64,000 bases of DNA from Exiguobacterium aurantiacum DSM 6208 (lineage in GTDB: Bacteria > Bacillota > Bacilli > Exiguobacteriales > Exiguobacteriaceae): positions 2,051,001 through 2,115,000 of the forward strand of contig NZ_JNIQ01000001.1 of NCBI RefSeq assembly GCF_000702585.1. The letters are read 5' to 3'. The position numbers and the translations under genes are program-made. This document shows positions 34,912 through 42,225 of the stretch, one piece after another. Position 1 is the first letter of the stretch. Each line of letters begins with the position of its first letter. Below the pieces are notes generated by a model. That model saw only the letters and a list, made by a program, of their open reading frames with translations. It did not search any database and was not told the DNA's origin.

Positions 34912-35831
34912 GAAAAGGTGCCGTGTGGCACCTTTTCAGGCTGTTGACGAACCCATTCGCTTCTGGCGAATGGGTTCGTCTTTTTTTTGTGTTCAACGAG
35001 CTCGAGGCGCTCTGCCCGACATAAAATTGAAAAAATGCTATGTAGACGGTCGTTTTCGGCCAACAGGTTGGCCAGCTTCTTCATGTTTTGTGCGGTCGCT
35101 GCCACCAGATTGGCGCGGTCCACCGCCTCTTTCCCCCGGTAGAACGTGAAGCGGAGACCGTGGAGCTCCTTCCCGTCGGCGAACGAGCGCTCCACCGTCT
35201 GTGGCCGGAGACGGTAGAGGTGCTTGCCCGATGCGGACAGACGGTTCTCACTCACCGCTTCGCGGTAGGACTCATCGATGTGGCGGTTGATGACGCGCCG
35301 ATGCGATCGGCTTGACGTGCACTTCTCGAGGAGCGGGCAGTTCTGACAGATGGCAGGATCGGACGCGTACTGGTGATAGCCGTGACGGTCGGTCGTCTTA
35401 TAGGTGAGGTGCTGTTTCGCCGGACACAGATAGGCGTCCACGTCCGGCAGGTAGGTGAACCGCGTCTTTCGAATCATCCCCTTCTTCCCACCGAACCGCC
35501 GCCAGGCGATGACGCCGAAAACGCCGCGCTCGACGAGTGCCTTCGCGATCTCGGTCGTGTAGTAACCGGCATCGAGCGCGACCGCCTCGAGCGGATAGGC
35601 GAAACGGTTGAGGATATAGTCGAGACGGTCAAGATAGACGGTGCTGTCCGACACGTTCCCGGGCGTGACATGCACATCGACGATGAGGTTGTGCTTGGCG
35701 TCGACCGTCCGGTGCACCAGCCAGAAAAAGCCTTCCGGCTTCTGGTCACGGTACATATAGCCCGCGTCAGGGTCGGTCCGGCTCACCTTGACGAGTCGAC
35801 GCTTCCTCTTCTGTCGCGCGGGCTTCAGTGC
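34755..35831 (-). CDS. IS transposase, second part (-1 frame), no stop inside the IS
   Basis: The second part of the transposase, entered from the first by a -1 shift at 35837-35831. It holds the second catalytic Asp region (AVALDAGYYTTEIAKAL), a cysteine motif (CPAKQHL...CQNCPLLEKC) and the catalytic-Glu region QTVERSFADGKELHGLRF. There is no stop before the IS end at 34937; the frame runs on antisense into the neighbouring gene until 34755, adding about 60 foreign residues. A -1 slip at an A8 run (34988-34981) would instead stop on a TGA completed by the first flanking base. Confidence 0.8.
   Translation of the reverse strand, partial: ALKPARQKRKRRLVKVSRTDPDAGYMYRDQKPEGFFWLVHRTVDAKHNLIVDVHVTPGNVSDSTVYLDRLDYILNRFAYPLEAVALDAGYYTTEIAKALVERGVFGVIAWRRFGGKKGMIRKTRFTYLPDVDAYLCPAKQHLTYKTTDRHGYHQYASDPAICQNCPLLEKCTSSRSHRRVINRHIDESYREAVSENRLSASGKHLYRLRPQTVERSFADGKELHGLRFTFYRGKEAVDRANLVAATAQNMKKLANLLAENDRLHSIFSILCRAERLELVEHKKKTNPFARSEWVRQQPEKVPHGTFSYFNSSLAAASSLRWTNRATRSSKFFASGRNSRPVGNPCSTRHSMPFSIKYA
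34913..34936. repeat. Left target-site duplication of the IS (terminator core)
   Basis: This 24-bp hairpin AAAAGGTGCC-GTGT-GGCACCTTTT is repeated exactly at 36701-36724, flanking the IS. It is the core of the terminator for the convergent genes ending at 34911 and 36726. Confidence 0.9.
34946..34988 (+). terminator. Inward-facing terminator at the transposase 3' end of the IS
   Basis: A perfect 15-bp stem (34946-34960 with 34966-34980, loop TTCTG) is followed by T8 on the plus strand. It stops transcription entering the IS from the left, antisense to the transposase. Confidence 0.85.
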
Positions 35832-36400
35832 TTTTTTCCTCGTTTGGCCCGTTCCTCGTTCACCCGGCCGAGAAGCTCTTCCTCGACATCGCCGACGACC
35901 TGCTCGACCTCGACCTTGTCGAACTTCTTCTTGTTCGCGTTGGCTCGGATGTGGGTCGAGTCGGTGATCAGGATGCGCCCTGAAATGAAGCCGTGGGCTT
36001 CGGCCTGGCCCACGATGTCCTCAAAGATTTGTCGAAAGACGTCCGTGCCGGCGAACCGGCGTCGATAGGCCTGGCTGATCGTCGAATGGTCGGGAATTTT
36101 CTCGTCCATCCCGAGCCCGAGGAACCAACGGTACGCGAGGTTCGTCTCGATTTCCTTGATGGTCTGTCGCACGGAACGGATGTTGAACAGCGGGCCGAGC
36201 AGGATGATCTTGATGAGGATCTCGGGGTCGATGCCGGGCTGTCCGGTGTTTGAATACAGCGGCGCGCATAGCCGGTGGACGATGGAGAAGTCGATGTGGC
36301 GGTCGAGTTTGCGGACGAGGTGGTCTTTCGGGACCAGTTGGTCCAGCGAGGCGTCGGTGCGGATTGGTTCATGGCGTTTGGCGATATGGGCTCGGTACAT
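35825..36400 (-). CDS. IS transposase, first part (zero frame)
   Basis: A 191-residue N-terminal part of the transposase. It carries a DUF772-type DNA-binding region (LVPKDHLVRKLDRHIDFSIV ... PDHSTISQAYRRRF) and the first catalytic Asp in ILITDSTHIRAN (about 151-162). I chose ATG 36400, behind AGGAAGGGG, over an in-frame ATG at 36439. The frame ends at a stop directly after the slippery A6G; alone it would lack the rest of the DDE site, so full activity needs the frameshift. Confidence 0.85.
   Translation of the reverse strand: MYRAHIAKRHEPIRTDASLDQLVPKDHLVRKLDRHIDFSIVHRLCAPLYSNTGQPGIDPEILIKIILLGPLFNIRSVRQTIKEIETNLAYRWFLGLGMDEKIPDHSTISQAYRRRFAGTDVFRQIFEDIVGQAEAHGFISGRILITDSTHIRANANKKKFDKVEVEQVVGDVEEELLGRVNEERAKRGKKH
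35831..35837 (-). other. Candidate -1 frameshift site of the transposase
   Basis: The minus strand reads A-AAA-AAG in the zero frame (GGA AAA AAG CAC TGA), the dnaX-type slippery heptamer, just before the stop of the first frame. A GAGGAA Shine-Dalgarno-like element lies about 14 nt upstream. A -1 shift fuses the two transposase frames in register. The same site is conserved in the second copy. Confidence 0.65.
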
Positions 36401-36510
36401 GATGATTCCCCTTCCTGTTCGGAGGCGGTGACGATCCATACATACCAGTTCCCGCTTCTCGAGATTTTAGCCCGCATCGGGGGCTTTTTCTATCGGCCGT
36501 CGAGGCCTCA

Positions 36511-36545
36511 GAAAAAGACGAGAGGCCACCCAGGGGCGGCCTCTC
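36511..36545 (-). terminator. Inward-facing terminator in the IS leader
   Basis: GAGAGGCC and GGCCTCTC (36538-36545 with 36520-36527) form a hairpin followed by GTCTTTTTC on the minus strand, upstream of the transposase start. It would stop outside transcription from entering the transposase gene. Confidence 0.65.
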
Positions 36546-36700
36546 GCGGCGCTCATCCGACGGCGCCGGAGACTCCTGAGGGATCAGCGAGCGGAGGGAG
36601 ACCCAACAGCGACAACGTCGCGATGCGGCTCCCTGCTCGCCCCTAGGAAAGCGGAGGCACCAAGAGGATGAGCGAAAACATTCTGTTAGTCAACAATCTG

Positions 36701-36724
36701 AAAAGGTGCCGTGTGGCACCTTTT
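36701..36724. repeat. Right target-site duplication of the IS (terminator core)
   Basis: Exact copy of 34913-34936. Joining the outer flanks restores a 16-bp stem (AATAAGAAAAGGTGCC with GGCACCTTTTCTTATT), the original bidirectional terminator containing the stop codons of both neighbours. Confidence 0.9.
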
Positions 36725-36725
36725 C

Positions 36726-37310
36726 TTATTTATGTAACTGACGCTCCGAGCAGTAATAAGCGACTTGCTTGATGATCGGCTCTGTCAGCAGTTCGAGCTT
36801 CGTGCGGGAGATGACATCATCGATTATCTCAAATGACGACGCACAGTTGGCCCGGACGCGTTCGACTTTCAATCGACTCGTCTCAGGGAAAATTAGGAAC
36901 GAGGTGACCGGTACGGCCTGTCCGCATTCTTTCTTCAACCGGTTACGCACTTGCTTCGTCACCGACTCGAGTTCCGTGACCGGATGCGGATGAATGGTTT
37001 TCCAACCGAGTGATGTCTCAAGGCGACACTCCCGATTCGAGATGTGAACGGCCGCTGTCGTCCGATTGATTCGAACCAAAAATACACCTTTCGGGCCGAC
37101 GAGTACATAATCGAACAAAGTCGAGGCAATCTCCACATGTTCAATCATCATCCAATCGAATCGACACGTATGTCGAACGATCTCTACAATCTCATCCGTG
37201 TATGATTTTGGCGGGTCCACCACTTCCACTTTCGTACGGAACAGCCCTTTTGTCTGTCGTTTCACCGGTTCTTTCGGAACGGCCGTCAACACTTGCAACA
37301 TCCCATCCAC
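36726..37310 (-). CDS. NERD-like protein, probably lacking the nuclease site
   Basis: A 194-residue soluble protein. The segment STLFDYVLVGPKGVFLVRI (about 63-81), followed by GWKTIHPHPVTELESVTKQVRNRL, resembles the NERD (nuclease-related) domain, whose core normally reads D-x-V-V-V-G-P-x-G-V-F-x-I-E-V-K. Here the catalytic E-x-K of the second strand appears as V-R-I-N-R, so activity is doubtful. It lies 9 bp downstream of gpsB and likely shares its transcript. The function is unknown and the family link is moderate. Confidence 0.55.
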   Translation of the reverse strand: MDGMLQVLTAVPKEPVKRQTKGLFRTKVEVVDPPKSYTDEIVEIVRHTCRFDWMMIEHVEIASTLFDYVLVGPKGVFLVRINRTTAAVHISNRECRLETSLGWKTIHPHPVTELESVTKQVRNRLKKECGQAVPVTSFLIFPETSRLKVERVRANCASSFEIIDDVISRTKLELLTEPIIKQVAYYCSERQLHK

Positions 37311-37319
37311 CCCCTCTCG

Positions 37320-37619
37320 TTATTCGCTCGGTCCGACCTGTTTGCCAAAGACGGCTTTTTCTAGATTTGAGATACGTCGTAACATATCATAGTTCGAAGC
37401 GACCGGTTGCACTTGTTTCACCGGCTCAGGCTGATCCGTTGCACCGCGTCGCAAAGAATCGTTCTCTTGCTGTAGCCGCTCGATTTCTTTTGCCATCTTC
37501 TCATAGTCGCGGATGACGACATCTAAAAACTGGTCAACTTCTTCTTGTGAATAGCCACGGAGGGCGGTTTTGAATTCTTGTTTATAGATAGCTTCTGCTG
37601 TTAATTCCGTTTGCATCAT
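37320..37619 (-). CDS. gpsB: Cell-cycle protein GpsB
   Basis: A 99-residue DivIVA paralogue that shuttles PBP1 between septum and lateral wall. The N-terminal lipid/PBP-binding domain has LTAEAIYKQEFKTALRGYSQ and the coiled coil EEVDQFLDVVIRDYEKM; the C-terminal NYDMLRRISNLEKAVFG is the trimerisation helix. ATG 37619 follows the ypsA stop by 2 bp with GGGAG upstream. Its partner PBP1A (ponA) is encoded 5 kb upstream. Confidence 0.95.
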   Translation of the reverse strand: MMQTELTAEAIYKQEFKTALRGYSQEEVDQFLDVVIRDYEKMAKEIERLQQENDSLRRGATDQPEPVKQVQPVASNYDMLRRISNLEKAVFGKQVGPSE

Positions 37620-37621
37620 CT

Positions 37622-38167
37622 TCACTCCCATTGTTGTTCCCATTGTTTTTCTTCTTCGATGACCCGTAAGTCCTCAGGTGTAATCATGAATAACTCCATT
37701 TGATGTTTCCGTTTCGCCCCTTCGACGAGAAAACGGGGGCTTCCTCCCGTCTCTTCGTCATAGAGCGTAATGAGTCCTGCTGCTTTATCCAAAAAGAACG
37801 CGGTTTTTGCCCGAAGTTGGCTCGGGTCTTCGTACGGACGCTGCGTCAAAGGCTCAAAGAAGTCGGCCTCGAGCTGAAGTTGGATATACAACTCTTGTTC
37901 GTACGGTTTATAGCGTTCCTCCATTTCCAAAAATGGCGGGAACACCGCAATCTTGATGGGGTATGTTTCTCTTAACTCTAACAATACTTGTCCGGCCCAC
38001 AATTCACAACCGTTCGTACCACTAAAAATGAACCATTCGCCTCCAAGTTCGATCGCCTCGAGGATTTTGCGACGATACGCTTCTTGAATGATTTCGATTC
38101 CAGGATGATCGGCTTTGAAGATGCCGAGCTCGTGCGGACGGTAACCGGTGATTGCAACGACTTTCAT
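37622..38167 (-). CDS. ypsA: YpsA, SLOG-fold protein
   Basis: A 181-residue DUF1273 protein of the SLOG (nucleotide/ligand-binding Rossmann) superfamily. It starts MKVVAITGYRPHELGIF and contains FIFSGTNGCELWAGQVLL (about 46-63), both typical of YpsA. In B. subtilis and S. aureus YpsA affects cell division when overproduced. It is coupled to gpsB (2 bp) and overlaps mrfB by ATGA. B. subtilis has cotD next to this gene; none is present here. Confidence 0.93.
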   Translation of the reverse strand: MKVVAITGYRPHELGIFKADHPGIEIIQEAYRRKILEAIELGGEWFIFSGTNGCELWAGQVLLELRETYPIKIAVFPPFLEMEERYKPYEQELYIQLQLEADFFEPLTQRPYEDPSQLRAKTAFFLDKAAGLITLYDEETGGSPRFLVEGAKRKHQMELFMITPEDLRVIEEEKQWEQQWE

Positions 38168-39321
38168 AGACTCTTCCTTTCTAATCGTGCCAGACGATGC
38201 TTCAATTCGCGTTGTTCTTTAAAGGCGGTCTGCTTTAAGACGGTCCGACGCTGTTCAGCCAACTCGAGCGCCTGTTTTGTAAAGCGGATGGCGCGGGGAA
38301 TGTCTTTTTGCCGATGTTCCGCATGCTTGGCGAGTTCAGTCAACGCCTCAATCGTCCCGATTTGTTCAAAGATCGGTAACGCTTCCTCGATGCGACCATT
38401 TCGCTTCAACAACATCGCTTGACGGAGACGGGCTCGTTTCGACGGATTCTCGAGCCGTTCATACGTTTGCAGAGCGGCTGCTTCGTTGCCGAGATCGTTC
38501 AACCAATGCGCACGCTCCTCTCCGAACGACATCCCCTCCCCTTCGACGAGATGGGTGAGTCTCGTGTAGAGGGAGACGAGGCTCAAGCAATCGGCATGGT
38601 GGTGCTCGATGACCGGTCGTAAAATCTCGGGTTCCCGGTCTTTGACGTACTGAAAATAATGCATCGGTGCCAAGAATCCAGGCAAGTCATCTGTCCGCTC
38701 ATGTCCGAAATGGGCCTCGACCGCTTTGAGCGATACCGATTCGAGCGTCGGTTTCAACAGACGTCTCGACGCATGCAACAAGTCGACGTGTCCAACAGCG
38801 GGGAGTGCCTTCACTTTCGATTTCACGAACGTGTGGCGCGTCTTGATTTGCGGCCAATCAAACGACTTTCCGTTGTACGTCACAAAACGGACCTCGTCCC
38901 CGATATCGTTCAGAAAATGATAATAAAACGCCGTCTCGAACGCCGGATGGGGCAAGACGTACTGCACCATTTCAAGATGGTCATGCTGTACCCGCGCGAA
39001 GCCAATCAAAAAGATGGACGTTCCGGACCCACGAAGGCCGGTCGTCTCGGTGTCCATGAACAGCACTTGCCGGGCTGGGACGTCGACAGCGAAAAACGGA
39101 TGGTTCGCCACGGATAGCGCTTGTTTTGCCGCGGCGTACGTGAAGTCATGATACGACGTCTCGAGCGGATACACTTCTTTCAGGCGGACACACCACTCGC
39201 GCTCGAACGTCAAAATCTCACCGCCTAACGCCTTCCACTTCTCTTGTTCGACCTCATCGGGTGATACGGTCACTTGTTTCGGTTCATTCGTTTTTATAAG
39301 TCGTGCTAATTTTGCTTTCAT
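38164..39321 (-). CDS. mrfB: MrfB (YprB), DEDD exonuclease of mitomycin repair
   Basis: A 385-residue protein. An RNase H-like DEDD exonuclease domain has VLFMDTETTGLRGSG (Exo I), FVTYNGKSFDWPQIKTR (Exo II) and HHHADCLSLVSLYTRL (Exo III). A C-terminal helical TPR-like region follows (from about 285, ALQTYERLENPSKRARLRQA). In B. subtilis MrfA and MrfB remove mitomycin C lesions in a pathway separate from UvrABC. It overlaps both mrfA and ypsA by 4 bp (ATGA). Confidence 0.93.
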   Translation of the reverse strand: MKAKLARLIKTNEPKQVTVSPDEVEQEKWKALGGEILTFEREWCVRLKEVYPLETSYHDFTYAAAKQALSVANHPFFAVDVPARQVLFMDTETTGLRGSGTSIFLIGFARVQHDHLEMVQYVLPHPAFETAFYYHFLNDIGDEVRFVTYNGKSFDWPQIKTRHTFVKSKVKALPAVGHVDLLHASRRLLKPTLESVSLKAVEAHFGHERTDDLPGFLAPMHYFQYVKDREPEILRPVIEHHHADCLSLVSLYTRLTHLVEGEGMSFGEERAHWLNDLGNEAAALQTYERLENPSKRARLRQAMLLKRNGRIEEALPIFEQIGTIEALTELAKHAEHRQKDIPRAIRFTKQALELAEQRRTVLKQTAFKEQRELKHRLARLERKSL

Positions 39322-41567
39322 ATCGTTCCTTTCAAGGCGTGCAACTGATTGATGACCTGCTGTTTAAAGTCGCCATAGCCGACCATACCGACACAGCGAG
39401 GACAACCGCTCACACACGGACAATCCTCGACAGTTCGAATCGCGGCATCTAAGATGGTCGAGGCGTCCCGATAGAGCGCCTCACTTAAACCGATACCACC
39501 CGGGTAACGGTCGTAGAGAAAGACGGTCGGTTTATTCGTATGGGTCGCTTTCATCTGAAGCGTCGTGAATAAGTCGTGACTGTCACACATAAGATAGAGC
39601 GGGGCAAGGCGGCGCAACAAATCACTGACCGCCTCGAGCTGATCTTCCATGTCGGCCTCGGAGTAAGCGAACCGTTCGTCGAGGGTGAACCACGTCGCCG
39701 TCGTATGAAGCTCGCGTTCCGGCAAATGGATCGGACCCGATCCGATGTTCTCATGCGTGCCGAACTTGATCTTTTTGAACAGCGTCGCCATCGCGATGAC
39801 CGACACTTCACCGAACGTCTTGACGCCATCCGACTTGTTCTCTTCTAGCACTTTCAGCTCGACCGCCAAATTCGCGTCCGTATAATAATCGACATCGACT
39901 TGCCGGACGTACGCTTTCTTTTCCTCAAAATCAAGTTTTTCAACTTGATATTGTTCAGCGCCGTGCAAATAGATGGCCTCGTCATGCAACAGCGTCATTG
40001 CGCTGAACGTGTCCATCTCACCGATGACCTCGTGTTTAGCCGTCTGATCAACGATGACGACGTTTTCCTGATCGCTCGTCCGGAGCGAGATCTCATGAGC
40101 CGGGAATGAATCGGTCATCCAATAATACTTATCGGCCCGTTCGTGTAAGACGTGAGCGTCCGTCAAGAACTCAAGGACGTCTTCCGTCTCCACCGTGCCG
40201 AACCGTTCACCTTTATGAAACGGCAATTCGAAGGCGGCACATTTTATGTGATCGACGAGAATGATCAAGTTGTTCGGGTCAAGTCTCGCCGCCTCGGGCG
40301 ACCGGTCCAAGATGAGATCTGGTTGGTCGACGACGAGTTGGTCGAGTGACGAGGACGAGGCGACAAAGATGACGAGCGCTTCAGAGTTCCGGCGCCCGGC
40401 CCGGCCGGCTTGCTGCCAAAGTGACGCCACCGTGCCCGGGTATCCGTTCAAGACGCACGCCTGCAGTTGCCCGATATCGACACCGAGTTCGAGCGCGTTC
40501 GTCGAGACGACCGCCTTGATCTCTCCGTCACGAAGACGACGTTCGATTTCTCGCCGCTCTGATGGCAAATACCCGCCGCGGTAACCGACGATTGATTTCG
40601 GGCCAAGTTCACGTCGGGTCAGTTCCTGTAAATACGTCAACAACACTTCGACCCGAACGCGCGAGCGGGCGAAAACGATCGTCTGGATGTCAGCCTCGAC
40701 GAGCTTGGAAGCGATGCGTTTCGTCTCGAGCGTGGCGCTCCGGCGAATTCCGAGCGCCTCATTGACGACGGGCGGGTTGTAGAAGATGAGATGCTTCTTC
40801 CCTTGCGGCGCACCGTTATTGTCGACGAGCACGACGTCTTCTTCCGTCAACAGCTCGGCGAGTTCGACCGGATTGGCGATCGTCGCCGATGTCATGATCC
40901 ATTTCGGATGACTCCCATAGTAGGCGCATATTCGTTTTAAACGACGGAAGACGTTGGCGACGTGACTTCCGAACACTCCGCGGTACGTATGCAGCTCATC
41001 GACGACGATATACTCTAAATTCTCGAATAAACGAATCCACTTCGTATGATGCGGCAGTATGCCAGAGTGGAGCATGTCAGGATTCGTGATGACGATATTG
41101 CCAGCGTCTCGAACTTTTGTCCGGGCGGCTGGAGACGTATCCCCGTCATACGTAAAACAGCGCAAATCTCCTTCGAGCGCCTCGACCATCGACATGAGAT
41201 CAGTGTTTTGATCTTGGGCGAGCGCTTTGGTCGGGTAAAGATAAAGTGCCCGCGCGTTCGGTTGTTCAATCATCTTGGACAAGACGGGAAGGTTATAACA
41301 GAGCGTCTTCCCGGAAGCCGTCGGGGTAACGATCACGGTCGAGTTGCCGCGTGCCGTCTGCTCGATCGCCTCGGCCTGATGGGTGTAAAGCTGTCGGATG
41401 CCCCGCTCGTTCAAGACACGGACAAGGTCGGCCGGGACGCTCGACGGGATGTCGGCATATCTCGCCGGATGCGCGTCGACCGTGTGCCAATGAGTGACGT
41501 GGCTTGAGAAGCTCGGGTCGGTCTTCAACGTGTGAATCATTTCTTCGACGGAACGCTTTTTACGCAT
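39318..41567 (-). CDS. mrfA: MrfA (YprA), DEAD/DEAH-box helicase of mitomycin repair
   Basis: A 749-residue superfamily 2 helicase with Walker A TPTASGKTLCYNLP, the DELH box VVDELHTYRGVFGSH, motif VI QQAGRAGRRNSEALV and a C-terminal DUF1998 region with four cysteines (CPCVSGCPRCVG), which bind zinc in this family. It acts with MrfB on mitomycin lesions in Bacillus. I chose ATG 41567 (GAAGGTGAAC upstream) over an in-frame ATG at 41603. An unknown gene lies 16 bp upstream in the same orientation. Confidence 0.94.
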   Translation of the reverse strand: MRKKRSVEEMIHTLKTDPSFSSHVTHWHTVDAHPARYADIPSSVPADLVRVLNERGIRQLYTHQAEAIEQTARGNSTVIVTPTASGKTLCYNLPVLSKMIEQPNARALYLYPTKALAQDQNTDLMSMVEALEGDLRCFTYDGDTSPAARTKVRDAGNIVITNPDMLHSGILPHHTKWIRLFENLEYIVVDELHTYRGVFGSHVANVFRRLKRICAYYGSHPKWIMTSATIANPVELAELLTEEDVVLVDNNGAPQGKKHLIFYNPPVVNEALGIRRSATLETKRIASKLVEADIQTIVFARSRVRVEVLLTYLQELTRRELGPKSIVGYRGGYLPSERREIERRLRDGEIKAVVSTNALELGVDIGQLQACVLNGYPGTVASLWQQAGRAGRRNSEALVIFVASSSSLDQLVVDQPDLILDRSPEAARLDPNNLIILVDHIKCAAFELPFHKGERFGTVETEDVLEFLTDAHVLHERADKYYWMTDSFPAHEISLRTSDQENVVIVDQTAKHEVIGEMDTFSAMTLLHDEAIYLHGAEQYQVEKLDFEEKKAYVRQVDVDYYTDANLAVELKVLEENKSDGVKTFGEVSVIAMATLFKKIKFGTHENIGSGPIHLPERELHTTATWFTLDERFAYSEADMEDQLEAVSDLLRRLAPLYLMCDSHDLFTTLQMKATHTNKPTVFLYDRYPGGIGLSEALYRDASTILDAAIRTVEDCPCVSGCPRCVGMVGYGDFKQQVINQLHALKGTI

Positions 41568-41583
41568 AAGTTCACCTTCTTTT

Positions 41584-42144
41584 TTACGATTTCGAAGGTG
41601 CAAGCCGCTCCACGATCTCCTTCACCTGTTCGATCCGTTCGTCGCGTACGAGCCGATGGATGGCTGGAAGGCGGAGGACGTGCATCGATTTGAAGGCGGC
41701 CGCTACATGTTCGTTCTCTGCTTCGAGCCGCTCGATCGCATCCGCATATAACAGATGTGTCGTTCGGCCGAATAAGACGATCGTATGTAGCTTCGTACAT
41801 TTCGAATGGACCGCCTGTAAATGTTTCGTGTAGCGTTGCACCGTTTTATAATAATCTTCTCGCGCGGAGAGCGCTTGACGCTTCCCGCGTAACAGTTCAG
41901 CATAAAATGATTCGTCACCGAGAAACATCGTCTCGACGCCGATTCGTTTCAAATGAGGATGGCCCGCTGCTTCGGCGACAGCTTGATCATGAAGCAGTTT
42001 GCCGAACGGAATCGAATCGCCCAATAGGTTGCGTCCCATCTTCAAGCCGTTAATGCCGTGTAGCGGAAGACCAAGATCATCATCTTGCAGCCGATCGATT
42101 ACAAATAACACTTTCATCTTACGTTTAAGAGAGAGTTGTACCAT
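41584..42144 (-). CDS. Unknown protein upstream of mrfA
   Basis: A 186-residue protein I do not recognise. It starts MVQLSLKRKMKVLFVIDRLQ and contains DDDLGLPLHGINGLKMGRNL, HPHLKRIGVETMFLGDESFY and LHTIVLFGRTTHLLY, an alternating strand/helix pattern that suggests a Rossmann-like or glycosylase-like alpha/beta fold. The start follows AGGATGGTGA; an internal ATG at 42117 lacks a site. Its position 16 bp before mrfA suggests co-transcription with the mrfA-mrfB repair genes, so a DNA-repair role is possible (inference). Confidence 0.7.
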   Translation of the reverse strand: MVQLSLKRKMKVLFVIDRLQDDDLGLPLHGINGLKMGRNLLGDSIPFGKLLHDQAVAEAAGHPHLKRIGVETMFLGDESFYAELLRGKRQALSAREDYYKTVQRYTKHLQAVHSKCTKLHTIVLFGRTTHLLYADAIERLEAENEHVAAAFKSMHVLRLPAIHRLVRDERIEQVKEIVERLAPSKS

Positions 42145-42191
42145 TTGTCACCATCCTATTCGCTTTCTTACCATTATAGCAAACGACAACG

Positions 42192-42219
42192 AAAAACAGG
42201 GCGATCGAAATCACCCTGT
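42192..42219 (-). terminator. Terminator of ponA
   Basis: ACAGGGTGAT pairs with ATCGCCCTGT (one G-T) around TTCG, followed by T5 on the minus strand. Confidence 0.85.
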
Positions 42220-42225
42220 CGGTCG

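Larger units (their letters stand above)
34937..36700 (-). mobile_element. IS1182-family-like insertion sequence, copy 1
   Basis: A 1,764-bp element with imperfect terminal inverted repeats CAGGCTGTTGAC (34937 on) and CAGATTGTTGAC (inward from 36700). It encodes a DDE transposase on the minus strand in two frames joined at a slippery site. It is flanked by an exact 24-bp repeat of a terminator hairpin. The 300 bp between 36401 and 36700 are a leader without genes, holding an inward terminator. A second copy in opposite orientation begins at 62762. The family name rests on transposase domains (DUF772 N terminus, cysteine-rich insert) and is a judgement without a search. Confidence 0.9.

Noticed and set aside
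35474-36477. Several other overlapping frames within the IS
   Set aside because: They are out-of-frame shadows of the transposase; only the two frames joined at the slippery site carry DDE-transposase motifs.
37311-37319. RNase P RNA gene expected near gpsB as in B. subtilis
   Set aside because: Only 9 bp separate gpsB from the next gene, so rnpB is not at this place.
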